64,000 nt of DNA, taken from positions 1 to 64,000 of the forward strand of contig USBB01000009.1 of the NCBI GenBank assembly GCA_900552795.1, given 5' to 3'. The notes under the pieces are model-generated. The model was not told the origin of the DNA. It did not search any database and saw only the letters and a list, made by a program, of their open reading frames with translations. The stretch's first letter is position 1. Each line of letters starts with the position of its first letter. The stretch comes from an uncultured Eubacterium sp. (GTDB lineage: Bacteria > Bacillota > Clostridia > Lachnospirales > Lachnospiraceae). The position numbers and the translations under genes were made by a program. Shown in pieces: positions 34,736-42,598 of the stretch.

Positions 34736-35097
34736 CAGCCCACAACTTTCTGTACAGCTTCAATTACTCTGTCAGCCTGAAATGGTTTAACAATGAAATC
34801 CTTTGCACCAGACTGAATTGACTCAATAACCATAGCCTGCTGTCCCATTGCAGAACACATAATTACTGAAGCATTAGGATCGGCAGCCTTTATCTTCTTC
34901 AGAGCTTCTATTCCATCCATCTCTGGCATAGTAATATCCATAAGCACCAAATCCGGCTTTAATTCAGAATATTTTTCTACTGCTTTGGCTCCATTCTCAG
35001 CTTCTCCTGCAATATTGTAACCGTTTTTTGTAAGAATATCCTTTATCATCATTCTCATAAACGCTGCATCATCGCAAATCAAAATGTTCTTTGCCAT
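34735..35097 (-). CDS. cheY: Chemotaxis response regulator CheY
   Basis: A 120-residue single-domain receiver. The acidic pocket is Asp9-Asp10, the phospho-acceptor is Asp54 (LMDITMPEMDG), followed by a Ser/Thr switch in MCSAMGQ and Lys in IVKPF. CheY-P binds FliM and FliY at the motor switch; in Bacillus-type systems it promotes smooth swimming. The gene lies between fliY and fliO, the Bacillus position. Confidence 0.97.
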   Translation of the reverse strand: MAKNILICDDAAFMRMMIKDILTKNGYNIAGEAENGAKAVEKYSELKPDLVLMDITMPEMDGIEALKKIKAADPNASVIMCSAMGQQAMVIESIQSGAKDFIVKPFQADRVIEAVQKVVG

Positions 35098-35207
35098 ATT
35101 TTTGTTTCTCCTATCTTGAATAATTCGTAAAAATTACTTCATATAAAATCCATTGTCATATTATACAACATTTGTCGCCATTTTCCTACTGTTTTTTTAT
35201 TAAATGA

Positions 35208-36464
35208 TTATTTATCTTTGATTATTTCTGTAATACGAACACCAAAGCTTTCTTCAATAACCACTACTTCACCTTTGGCCACATATTTTCCATTCACCAA
35301 AACATCTATTGCTTCGCCTGCAATTTTATTAAGTTCAACAATAGTACCCGGCGAAAATTCCAAAATATCCTTTATTGATTTTGTGGTTCTTCCAAGCTCA
35401 ACACTTACTTCAAGCGGAACATCCATTATCAAATCAATATTTTCCTTCTGCGACAACGCACCTAAATCGTTTGAAAAAGGCTGGAATGAAGCAGGCGCAA
35501 CATTGACGTCCTGCGGCATTTGAGGCTGCATCTGAGGTGCATATCCATACGGTGGCATCTGAGGTGCATATCCGTATGGCGGCATTTGAGGCATTCCCAT
35601 GTTCATCTGAGGTGCATATCCATATGGAGGCATTCCCATGTTCATCTGCGCTTCCGGATGCGGCATTTCATTCTCCTGCGGCATTTGAGGCTGCATCTGA
35701 GGTGTATTATTCGAAGGTACTGTTTTTTCCTCAGATGCCTGCTCCGGCTCTTTTGCCGGCTCATCATGAGGCATAAACAATTCAAGCAATTCCTTTGCAA
35801 AATCTATAGGATAAAGCTGCATAATTTCAGAATCTATTAAATCACCTATCTGCATTTTAAATGCAACCATAACAAATGAATCCAACAAAAAGCCCGGCAA
35901 TCCTTCTGTCCTATCGCTGTATGTATCAATAATATTTGCAACAGGCGGACTGATATCAATCTTTCTGTTAAACATTGATGACAAAGATGTAGCTGCTGAC
36001 CCCATCATCTGGTTCATTGCCTCACCTATTGCACTCAGATGAAGCTCTGTAAGCTCATCATCATCATCGGCCTGTCCTGGACCTCCCATCATCAAATCAG
36101 TGATTATTTTTACATCTCTTTCCTTTAAAATAAGAACATTGTTACCATCTATACCCTCTCTGTAGCATATCTGGAGCATAACGCAAGGCCTGTCATATCT
36201 TACAGAAAGATCTTCCCACCTTGCTACTGATACAGAAGGAGTTGTAATATTTACCTTCTGGCTGAGCAAGGAACTAAGAGTAGTAGCTGCAGTTCCCATG
36301 CTTATATTAGAAATTTCTCCTACAGCATCCTTTTCAGTGTCTGAGAGAACAAACTCTTCCACAACATCATCTGCAAGCGTTCCTCCTGTTTTCTCTGATG
36401 TCTGCACATCTGCATCTGAATTCATACCGTTAAGCAACGCATTTATCTCGTCTTGTGATAACAT
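35208..36464 (-). CDS. fliY: Flagellar switch protein and CheY-P phosphatase FliY (FliN-type)
   Basis: 418 residues. The N-terminus MLSQDEINALLNGMN mirrors the CheY-P-binding peptide of FliM. The middle is a CheC-like phosphatase with two E/N motifs (EISNISMGTAATTL and AIGEAMNQMMGSAATSL). A Met/Pro/Gln/Tyr-rich repeat linker follows (DNA about 35513-35710) with repeated PPYGYAPQ units, then a C-terminal FliN C-ring domain of about 80 residues ending in RITEIIKDK. ATG 36464 is ten bases after AGGAG; upstream ATG 36473 and GTG 36485 are possible. It follows fliM almost directly. Confidence 0.95.
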   Translation of the reverse strand: MLSQDEINALLNGMNSDADVQTSEKTGGTLADDVVEEFVLSDTEKDAVGEISNISMGTAATTLSSLLSQKVNITTPSVSVARWEDLSVRYDRPCVMLQICYREGIDGNNVLILKERDVKIITDLMMGGPGQADDDDELTELHLSAIGEAMNQMMGSAATSLSSMFNRKIDISPPVANIIDTYSDRTEGLPGFLLDSFVMVAFKMQIGDLIDSEIMQLYPIDFAKELLELFMPHDEPAKEPEQASEEKTVPSNNTPQMQPQMPQENEMPHPEAQMNMGMPPYGYAPQMNMGMPQMPPYGYAPQMPPYGYAPQMQPQMPQDVNVAPASFQPFSNDLGALSQKENIDLIMDVPLEVSVELGRTTKSIKDILEFSPGTIVELNKIAGEAIDVLVNGKYVAKGEVVVIEESFGVRITEIIKDK

Positions 36465-36477
36465 GCCATCCATTCTC

Positions 36478-37461
36478 CTATTCACTCTCCTCTCTAACTA
36501 TTTCTGTAACTCTTACCGCATATTTGTCATTAGAATAACCAGGCAGCGCTAAGAACTTTTTAATATTTCCAACATATACGTCTAATTCCTGATCAACTTT
36601 CTTGTCAATCTTGATTATATCTCCTACTTGAAGGTTTGTAAAATCTCCAACACTTATCCTGCTTGTGCCAAGTACAGCTCTCATAGGCACTTTTGCTCTG
36701 TTTATAGCACCTTCTATTATATCCTCATATGAATTGTCATCCTTTTCTTTCATTGTAGAGAACCAATACTTCGTATTTAACTTATCCACAACAGGCTCAA
36801 GAGTATCAAAAGGAAGACATACATTCATAAGACCTTCAATATCTCCGATTTTTATTTCCAGCGTAACAATGGCAATCGTCTCGCTCGGTGATATTATCTG
36901 TGCAAACTGCGAATTAGTCTCTATTCTTTCAAGTCTCGGCGAAATCTTTACTACATTCGTCCAAGGTTCCTGCATAAGGTTTACACAAATCGAAAAAATC
37001 CTTTCCAATATTGATAACTCAATTTCCGAAAAATCCCTTTCCTTTTCAAGAGATTTCCCTTCACCTCCAAGCAATCTGTCCACAATCGCAAACCCAAGAT
37101 TTGATGCCATCTCCATAATAATATTGCCATTTAACGGACTCATTCCTACTACTCCAAGCAGAACAGGATTTGATAATGCATTGGCAAATTCCGAATAAAT
37201 AACAACCTCCGAATTAACAACATCAACCGTCACTGACTTACGTAAATAGGCTGGAAGATTGGTTGCCAGCAAACGCGCAAAATGTTCAAATATAATTTCC
37301 AAGGTTCTTAAATGTTCCTTTGAAAACTTTGACGGTCTTGCAAAATCATAATTTTTAACCTGCTTTTCTTCTGTATTCTTAGCTTCATCTATATCCAGCT
37401 CGCCTGTACTTAAGGCCTTTAACAGGTTATCAATCTCACTTTGCGATAAGACCTCACCCAT
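36478..37461 (-). CDS. fliM: Flagellar motor switch protein FliM
   Basis: 327 residues. The N-terminal peptide EVLSQSEIDNLLKAL binds CheY-P; the middle CheC-like domain contacts FliG; the C-terminal FliN-like domain starts near VDKLN and ends KYAVRVTEIVREE. ATG 37461 has AGGAGGT at ideal spacing, so the longer frame to 37470 is rejected. It lies between fliL and fliY in the C-ring part of the operon. Confidence 0.97.
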   Translation of the reverse strand: MGEVLSQSEIDNLLKALSTGELDIDEAKNTEEKQVKNYDFARPSKFSKEHLRTLEIIFEHFARLLATNLPAYLRKSVTVDVVNSEVVIYSEFANALSNPVLLGVVGMSPLNGNIIMEMASNLGFAIVDRLLGGEGKSLEKERDFSEIELSILERIFSICVNLMQEPWTNVVKISPRLERIETNSQFAQIISPSETIAIVTLEIKIGDIEGLMNVCLPFDTLEPVVDKLNTKYWFSTMKEKDDNSYEDIIEGAINRAKVPMRAVLGTSRISVGDFTNLQVGDIIKIDKKVDQELDVYVGNIKKFLALPGYSNDKYAVRVTEIVREESE

Positions 37462-37521
37462 CTTCCTCACCTCCTTATTATATTTATCTTGTATTTTTCA
37501 AATTAATTTTACTTAAGTTAA

Positions 37522-38043
37522 TTACTGGACTAATATTTCTGACAATGTAACAGAGTGTATCATCTCAGTCTGGAACTGGTCTCTTAATGTTGACAAAAGA
37601 TTATTCTCTATAGTTGTCTTATTTGCAACAACACTGTCATATTTATATTTTAAAGCTTCATTTGTTATCTGACTTACTATAAGCTTCATTCCATTATTAA
37701 TACTAACTGACTTGGTTTCGTAATCCTTTGACTTTTTATTAAGCCCTATTGTAACCTTAAGTACAACATAGTGTGTTTTACCACCGTCTGTATAAGACAC
37801 TGTTATACTATTGCTGTCTCCACTCATAACATCAATATATTCGATATCATCAATATTAACATTTCCTGTTCCGCTTCCGGAAGATGTCCCTCCGACATCA
37901 AGATCAATTATCTTTGCAACCTTTGAAATAAGATTATTTGTCTTATTGTTTGTTGATACCAATGAAAATGTCAATACCACTGTAAGCACCAGATTAATAA
38001 GCACTAAAGCAAGTGTTATAACATTAAGCATGCTTTTCTTCAT
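37522..38043 (-). CDS. fliL: Flagellar basal-body-associated protein FliL
   Basis: 173 residues: a short cytoplasmic start, one membrane helix (about 6-29) and a periplasmic-side domain that ends with the family-typical LLSTLRDQFQTEMIHSVTLSEILVQ pattern (quoted in part). FliL surrounds MotAB stators and supports torque. Primary sequence is divergent but position between motB and fliM is standard. Confidence 0.9.
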   Translation of the reverse strand: MKKSMLNVITLALVLINLVLTVVLTFSLVSTNNKTNNLISKVAKIIDLDVGGTSSGSGTGNVNIDDIEYIDVMSGDSNSITVSYTDGGKTHYVVLKVTIGLNKKSKDYETKSVSINNGMKLIVSQITNEALKYKYDSVVANKTTIENNLLSTLRDQFQTEMIHSVTLSEILVQ

Positions 38044-38076
38044 TCTTATCCTCCTACATACTTTCTACAAAATCTT

Positions 38077-38880
38077 CTAACTATAAAATGAATTATAAAT
38101 TTTTATCTCAACACGTCTGTTCTGTGCCCGTCCTTCTGCTGTAGAGTTTGAAGCAATAGGAACAGCTTCGCCTCTTCCCATAGACATAAGTGAACTCTCA
38201 TCAAACCCCTTTTCATTGACCAAAAAATCAAAAACAGAATGAGCTCTGTGTAAAGAAAGCATCATATTGTTTGGAAATTTTGACGAAGAAATCGGAACAT
38301 TATCAGTGTGTCCCTCTATAGATATAAGATTATCATCGTATTGTTTTATTGAATCAGCCACTCTGTCCATAATGGAAACAGCACTTGCCTTTAATTCAGC
38401 TTTGCCTGAGTCAAACAAGACTGCACCATTTACATTCAGTACAACATACTTGCTTGTAGCCGTCACTTCAACTATATCTGATAAATTAGAATCTTCCAAA
38501 GCACTTTCAATCTGTTCTGCCATATTTTCCGATTCAGCAAGGCCCTCCTGCTGCACTTTTTCATATGCATCCTCGACCTCTTGTGAAACATCACCTTCTG
38601 TATTCAATCCTACATTATAATACTGTGCACTCAAAGCATTTAACTGGCTTGCTCCGCTGCTTACCAAAATACCTTCTTCCCTGACAGTAGAACCTCCTCC
38701 CGGCAGCACACTGAAAGTAGCAGATAAAGAGGCCGCAATCTGCTGAAATTTTTCAGCATCAACAGTTGACATTGAAAACAGCAAAACGAAAAAACATAAA
38801 AGTAAATTCATTAAATCGCTGAACGTAGTCATCCACATAGGAGAACCAGGTGATGTATCCTCCGGACGTCTTTTTGCCAT
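38077..38880 (-). CDS. motB: Flagellar motor stator protein MotB
   Basis: 267 residues: a single membrane helix with the proton-relay Asp (about residue 22) in WMTTFSDLMNLLLCFFVL, then a plug/linker (about 70-130) and an OmpA-like peptidoglycan-binding domain (about 140-262) with ISIEGHTDNVPI and SLHRAHSVFDFL. The start shares one base with the motA stop, typical of the pair. Ion type is not certain; the helix sequence fits a proton-type MotB. Confidence 0.96.
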   Translation of the reverse strand: MAKRRPEDTSPGSPMWMTTFSDLMNLLLCFFVLLFSMSTVDAEKFQQIAASLSATFSVLPGGGSTVREEGILVSSGASQLNALSAQYYNVGLNTEGDVSQEVEDAYEKVQQEGLAESENMAEQIESALEDSNLSDIVEVTATSKYVVLNVNGAVLFDSGKAELKASAVSIMDRVADSIKQYDDNLISIEGHTDNVPISSSKFPNNMMLSLHRAHSVFDFLVNEKGFDESSLMSMGRGEAVPIASNSTAEGRAQNRRVEIKIYNSFYS

Positions 38881-39671
38881 TAAATTTCACCTTCTTCCGG
38901 CGATATTCCTCTTCTGACTGTTGGAGAAAGGAATGACTTTAACTTTTCTTCAATAACCCTCGGATTCTCTCCGGCCTGAATTGACAACAATCCCTCAATA
39001 ACTATTTCTTTCATCTGATACTCTTTTGCATTAATCCCCTTAAGCTTATTTGCAACAGGGAAACACAACCAGTTTGCAATAAGTGAACCATATAAAGTTG
39101 TAAGAAGTGCAACAGCCATATTAGGACCGATTGTTGATGAATCCGTAAGATTCTTAAGCATATTAACAAGACCTATAAGAGTACCTATCATACCCCATGC
39201 CGGAGCCATGGAAGCCCATGTTTCAAAAAATCCTGCAACACCTCTGTGTCTTTCATCCATATTATTAAGCTCTGTTTCAAGTATACCTCTTACCAGTTCA
39301 GGCTCTGTGCCATCAACTATTAAAAGAATACCTTTCTTCATAAAATCATCATCAAGATTCCCCGCAACTTCTTCCAAAGCAAGTAAACCTTCTTTTCTTG
39401 CTACATTTGACAAATCAATTATCTGTGAAATTATAGCACCATGGTCCAGTTTAGGATCCTTGAATGCAACCTTCATGCCTTTTAAATTGCTTATAAATTC
39501 TTTAATTGTGTAAGAGGCAACAAGACATGAGATAGAGCCTCCAAACGTAATAATAATTGATGGTATATCAATAAAACTATCTGTAATGGCAGAAACACCG
39601 CCACTTGATATAATACCGAAAATTACCATTACAAAACCTAAAACTAATCCTAAAAGTGTAGCTATATCCAC
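38880..39671 (-). CDS. motA: Flagellar motor stator protein MotA
   Basis: 263 residues with four membrane helices (about 4-25, 31-52, 145-170, 180-205) and a large cytoplasmic loop that contacts FliG. The prolines of the channel helices are in the GMIGTLIGLV and LLTTLYGSLIANWLCFPVANKL blocks. It follows flbD and precedes motB. In Bacillus motAB lie elsewhere; inclusion inside fla/che is common in Clostridia. Confidence 0.97.
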   Translation of the reverse strand: MDIATLLGLVLGFVMVIFGIISSGGVSAITDSFIDIPSIIITFGGSISCLVASYTIKEFISNLKGMKVAFKDPKLDHGAIISQIIDLSNVARKEGLLALEEVAGNLDDDFMKKGILLIVDGTEPELVRGILETELNNMDERHRGVAGFFETWASMAPAWGMIGTLIGLVNMLKNLTDSSTIGPNMAVALLTTLYGSLIANWLCFPVANKLKGINAKEYQMKEIVIEGLLSIQAGENPRVIEEKLKSFLSPTVRRGISPEEGEI

Positions 39672-39699
39672 TGCACGACACCATCCATTTCTTATATAT

Positions 39700-39891
39700 T
39701 TAATTCAGACCTGAGAATATCTTTCTCTTATACGCAATCACTTTATCAATAACTTCATCACAGCTTTCTTTTACTATGTACTTAGCACCCGTTGTCAAAG
39801 TAATTACCGTATCAGGCGTAGCTTCCAGAGTCTGTATAATTTCCGCATTAATGACAAAACCCATACCGTTTATTCTGGTCACATTTATCAA
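39700..39891 (-). CDS. FlbD/SwrD family protein
   Basis: A 63-residue protein of the FlbD (SwrD) family: MINVTRINGMGFVINAEIIQTLE followed by TPDTVITLTTGAKYIVKES (quoted in parts). SwrD increases flagellar power in Bacillus. The start codon is TTG 39891, seven bases after GGAGGTG, and the family N-terminus [MI]I-VTRLNG supports it. It heads the flbD-motA-motB set behind an internal promoter. Confidence 0.9.
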   Translation of the reverse strand: MINVTRINGMGFVINAEIIQTLEATPDTVITLTTGAKYIVKESCDEVIDKVIAYKRKIFSGLN

Positions 39892-39982
39892 AAGTCCACC
39901 TCCATAAACAATCTTAACAAATGCTTCTATTAACTTACAAATACAAAATACACGTCATTTATACAAAAAAACAACTATATAT

Positions 39983-40011
39983 ATTAAACCACTTATAAAG
40001 AATTATTGCAA
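39983..40011 (-). promoter_or_regulatory. Internal sigma-A type promoter before flbD-motA-motB
   Basis: TTGCAA (40006-40011) and TTTAAT (39983-39988) with a 17-base spacer on the minus strand, about 90 bases before flbD. The 220-base gap between flgE and flbD otherwise holds the terminator at 40071-40091 and AT-rich DNA. The pair suggests an internal transcription restart. Confidence 0.55.
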
Positions 40012-40070
40012 CATAATACTGCAAATTTATAACTTTTTTCGACAATCTTTGCTGAATTTTAAAATAAATA

Positions 40071-40091
40071 GGGCACGAAAAATTCGTGCCC
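40071..40091 (-). terminator. Hairpin after flgE
   Basis: Perfect 9-bp stem (GGGCACGAA/TTCGTGCCC) with a 3-base loop, 20 bases after the flgE stop. On the minus strand TATTTATTTT follows, so it should act as a terminator of the flgB-flgE part. The plus side is also T-rich (ATTTTTTG). Confidence 0.75.
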
Positions 40092-40111
40092 ATTTTTTGC
40101 AGAAATAGGAA

Positions 40112-41461
40112 TTATCTCTTCAAATTAATAAGTTCCTCAAGCATACTGTCTGAAACAGTGATAATTCTTGAGTTTGCCTGATATCCTCTCTGTGTAGTAA
40201 TCATAGACGTAAACTGGTCAGCAAGGTCTACATTTGACATTTCAAGATAACCAGAGCTGATAGAACCGCCTGATTCTGTAACATCCTGTCCGATACCGTC
40301 AAATGTACCTGAATTAAGTGTTGCTGCATAGAGATTTTCACCAATCTTTTCAAGACCCGCAGGGTTAGGGAATGTTGTAACTGCAATCTGTCCTATGACC
40401 TTCGTATCACCATTACTGTAGCTGGCAACAATCTGTCCTGCATCATTAATTCCCACAGCACTCATTTTACCTACAGCTTTACCGGCTCCCTCACCCTTAA
40501 TACCTGTCTTGCTGTCAATATCTGAAGGATCCGCAAACATAGTCATTCCTGACGCATCAAGCTTCAAAACAGACTCACCATCACCTCTGTTTGTACCGAT
40601 ATTATTTACATCAATAGCCTCATCGCCTGTTCCTTTAAGTACAAGGGAAAGATTTGCCATTCCTTCCATAGCTTTACCTGTTGTCGTGCTGAATTCAAAA
40701 GAACCACTGCCGCCGTCTGCAGTATCAGGCTCTATTGTTATTCCTGTAGGCTGACCGTTCTTTGTAACCGCTCCGCCTTTTATTGTGTATGTAGTTACAG
40801 GCTGTGCACCTGCACCGCCGCCTGCGTCATTATATTCCAATGTAAGCGAAGCCTGATATTCATTACCAAGTTCATCATAGAAATTGATTGTAAATACACT
40901 GCTGCTTGTTGATCTTGCATCTATATTACCTGTAACAGTAACACCCGTTGTTTTTGCTGGTTCTGTATACATATATTCAGGACTTGTAACGTAAAGAGGC
41001 TGAACTTTATCTTTTATAACCTCACCGTTTTCATCAACCTTCCACCCCATAACATTAGCTCCGGCCTGTGTTACCAGCGCACCGCTTATATCTGTGGTAA
41101 AATCTCCTGCTCTTGTAAAGTATGTATTTCCACCTTCATTTACAACAAAAAATGCATCACCTGATATCATAAGATCCCAAGGATTATCTGTACGCTCTGT
41201 AGCTCCCTGTGAAGAAATGTTAGTTGAAATAGCGCCAACAGATGAACCAAGACCAATCTGTTTTGCGTTAGTACCGCCTTTACCACTTTCTCCATTAGGA
41301 CCTGATGCAGTCTGTGTTGTCTGATAAAATACATCTCTGAATGTAACTCCCTGTGATTTATAAGCAACCGTGTTGACATTGGCAATATTATTACCAATAA
41401 CGTCCATTTTTGTCTGATGTGCCTTTAATCCTGACACAGCAGAATACATTGATCTCATCAT
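40112..41461 (-). CDS. flgE: Flagellar hook protein FlgE
   Basis: 449 residues. The N-terminal rod/hook helix has MYSAVSGLKAHQTKMDVIGNNIANVNTVAYKS, with the FDVIGNNIANVNT-type signature (quoted in parts). The middle carries hook domains, and the C-terminal coiled coil is SGYLEMSNVDLADQFTSMI followed by QRGYQANSRIITVSDSMLEELINLKR (written in part). ATG 41461 follows GGAGG. It lies after flgD and the TIGR02530 gene, the Bacillus flgE position. A short ORF and a hairpin sit immediately upstream. Confidence 0.95.
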   Translation of the reverse strand: MMRSMYSAVSGLKAHQTKMDVIGNNIANVNTVAYKSQGVTFRDVFYQTTQTASGPNGESGKGGTNAKQIGLGSSVGAISTNISSQGATERTDNPWDLMISGDAFFVVNEGGNTYFTRAGDFTTDISGALVTQAGANVMGWKVDENGEVIKDKVQPLYVTSPEYMYTEPAKTTGVTVTGNIDARSTSSSVFTINFYDELGNEYQASLTLEYNDAGGGAGAQPVTTYTIKGGAVTKNGQPTGITIEPDTADGGSGSFEFSTTTGKAMEGMANLSLVLKGTGDEAIDVNNIGTNRGDGESVLKLDASGMTMFADPSDIDSKTGIKGEGAGKAVGKMSAVGINDAGQIVASYSNGDTKVIGQIAVTTFPNPAGLEKIGENLYAATLNSGTFDGIGQDVTESGGSISSGYLEMSNVDLADQFTSMITTQRGYQANSRIITVSDSMLEELINLKR

Positions 41462-41482
41462 AATATTATTTCCTCCGGTTTT

Positions 41483-41524
41483 TTAAAAAATAATCACGGA
41501 CTGTATATTTATGACTTCTGCCAT
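41483..41524 (-). other. Putative 13-codon leader ORF before flgE, with a hairpin over its ribosome binding site
   Basis: ATG 41524 opens a 13-codon frame (MAEVINIQSVIIF) that stops 22 bases before the flgE start. AAGGGATAAGCT precedes it, and that site is one arm of a perfect 8-bp stem (TTATCCCT at 41528-41535 with 41546-41553). It could couple or regulate flgE translation. It is too short to be a supported gene on its own. Confidence 0.35.
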
Positions 41525-41577
41525 AGCTTATCCCTTCCGTCATTCAGGGATAATTTAACTTCCTTAAAAAGGTCCGG

Positions 41578-42003
41578 TTAAATTATAACAGCTCCGTCGA
41601 TATTTGTAAAAATATTTTCTTCGTTCATATTCTGGTCCATTGCTGTAACTACCGTCTTGTTCTTAGTATTAACAATGAAAGCCATATCGTCTAATAATAC
41701 CAGTGTCTCATTAATTCCTTTCATGCCGGCTTTTCTGGTTCCTTCCGTAAGCCTCTTTATCTGCTCATCAGTAAGAGCAATATCTCTTTGTCTGAGTCTT
41801 GCATCTGCATGTTTGGAAAACTTCAATTCTTCAGCTTTAGTACTGTCAGCAATTTCTTCTATACTTCTTTGATTTTTTAATATATCCTCAAAAGAAAGTG
41901 CAGAAGCTTCTGTGTTAAGCGAACATTGTCCTTTTCTTTTAGAAACAGCACCGGCTGCCTGCTGAATCGATGTATAACCACCGGCTGTAATATTATTTAA
42001 CAT
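41578..42003 (-). CDS. Flagellar operon protein of the TIGR02530 family
   Basis: 141 residues. The conserved block is KFSKHADARLRQRDIALTDEQI followed by LLDDMAFIVNTKNKTVVTAMD (quoted in parts), which I recognise as the small flagellar-operon protein family found between flgD and flgE in Firmicutes. The first 55 residues are variable. Function is not established; hook assembly or its timing is inferred from position. It follows flgD by 12 bases. Confidence 0.85.
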   Translation of the reverse strand: MLNNITAGGYTSIQQAAGAVSKRKGQCSLNTEASALSFEDILKNQRSIEEIADSTKAEELKFSKHADARLRQRDIALTDEQIKRLTEGTRKAGMKGINETLVLLDDMAFIVNTKNKTVVTAMDQNMNEENIFTNIDGAVII

Positions 42004-42015
42004 AACATCACTCCT

Positions 42016-42570
42016 CTACTTATCCTGACTTACCTCATCCTTGATGTCAGTATCACTGTTTTCGGTTTTATCATCTTTACCGTCAACTTTATCGCCATTA
42101 CCATCACCCTTATCATCCTCTGAAGGCTTTGTAATCTGATCAAAAAATTTATCATCCATAACAGTATCGAGGTCTTTAATATCATAAAGCTTTCCGCCGA
42201 TTCCAAGATAAACCTTTCCATCTATAACTTCCCAATAATCAACCTTACCTGCAACCATTCCTGTCGCATTGTTATTAGTAGCCATGATAACAGCCTTTCC
42301 TACTAAAGAAGATGCCATCTGCTGCTCCACCCTGTTGTTCATCTGATTAGTAGCCTCAACCTGAGTAAATACTGCCATCTGCGCTATTGACTCAGTATTA
42401 TCCTTTGGCTGCATAGGATCCTGATACTGCATCTGAGCTACCAGAAGCTTTAAAAAATCATTAATATCAAGTGTTGCTGCACTATTTGAATCATTTTTGT
42501 GTGTCGAGCTAAGACCTGAATTAGCGTTATTATTATTTGCAACACCATTTACAATATCTGAAAATATCAT
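42016..42570 (-). CDS. flgD: Flagellar hook-capping protein FlgD
   Basis: 184 residues. The N-terminal FlgD core has DINDFLKLLVAQMQYQDPMQPKDNTESI followed by AQMAVFTQVEATNQMNNRVEQQ (parts). A short beta domain (about 110-145) follows, and the last 40 residues are an Asp/Lys-rich acidic tail (DDKGDGNGDKVDGKDDK). The two C-terminal Fn3/tudor-like domains of enteric FlgD are missing, which is common in Firmicutes. Confidence 0.94.
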   Translation of the reverse strand: MIFSDIVNGVANNNNANSGLSSTHKNDSNSAATLDINDFLKLLVAQMQYQDPMQPKDNTESIAQMAVFTQVEATNQMNNRVEQQMASSLVGKAVIMATNNNATGMVAGKVDYWEVIDGKVYLGIGGKLYDIKDLDTVMDDKFFDQITKPSEDDKGDGNGDKVDGKDDKTENSDTDIKDEVSQDK

Positions 42571-42598
42571 TTAAACTCCTTTCCGCATAAATAATTCA

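Noticed and set aside
35520..35840. Plus-strand R/H/L-rich frames over the fliY repeat
   Set aside because: Produced by the complementary strand of the PPYGYAPQ repeat.
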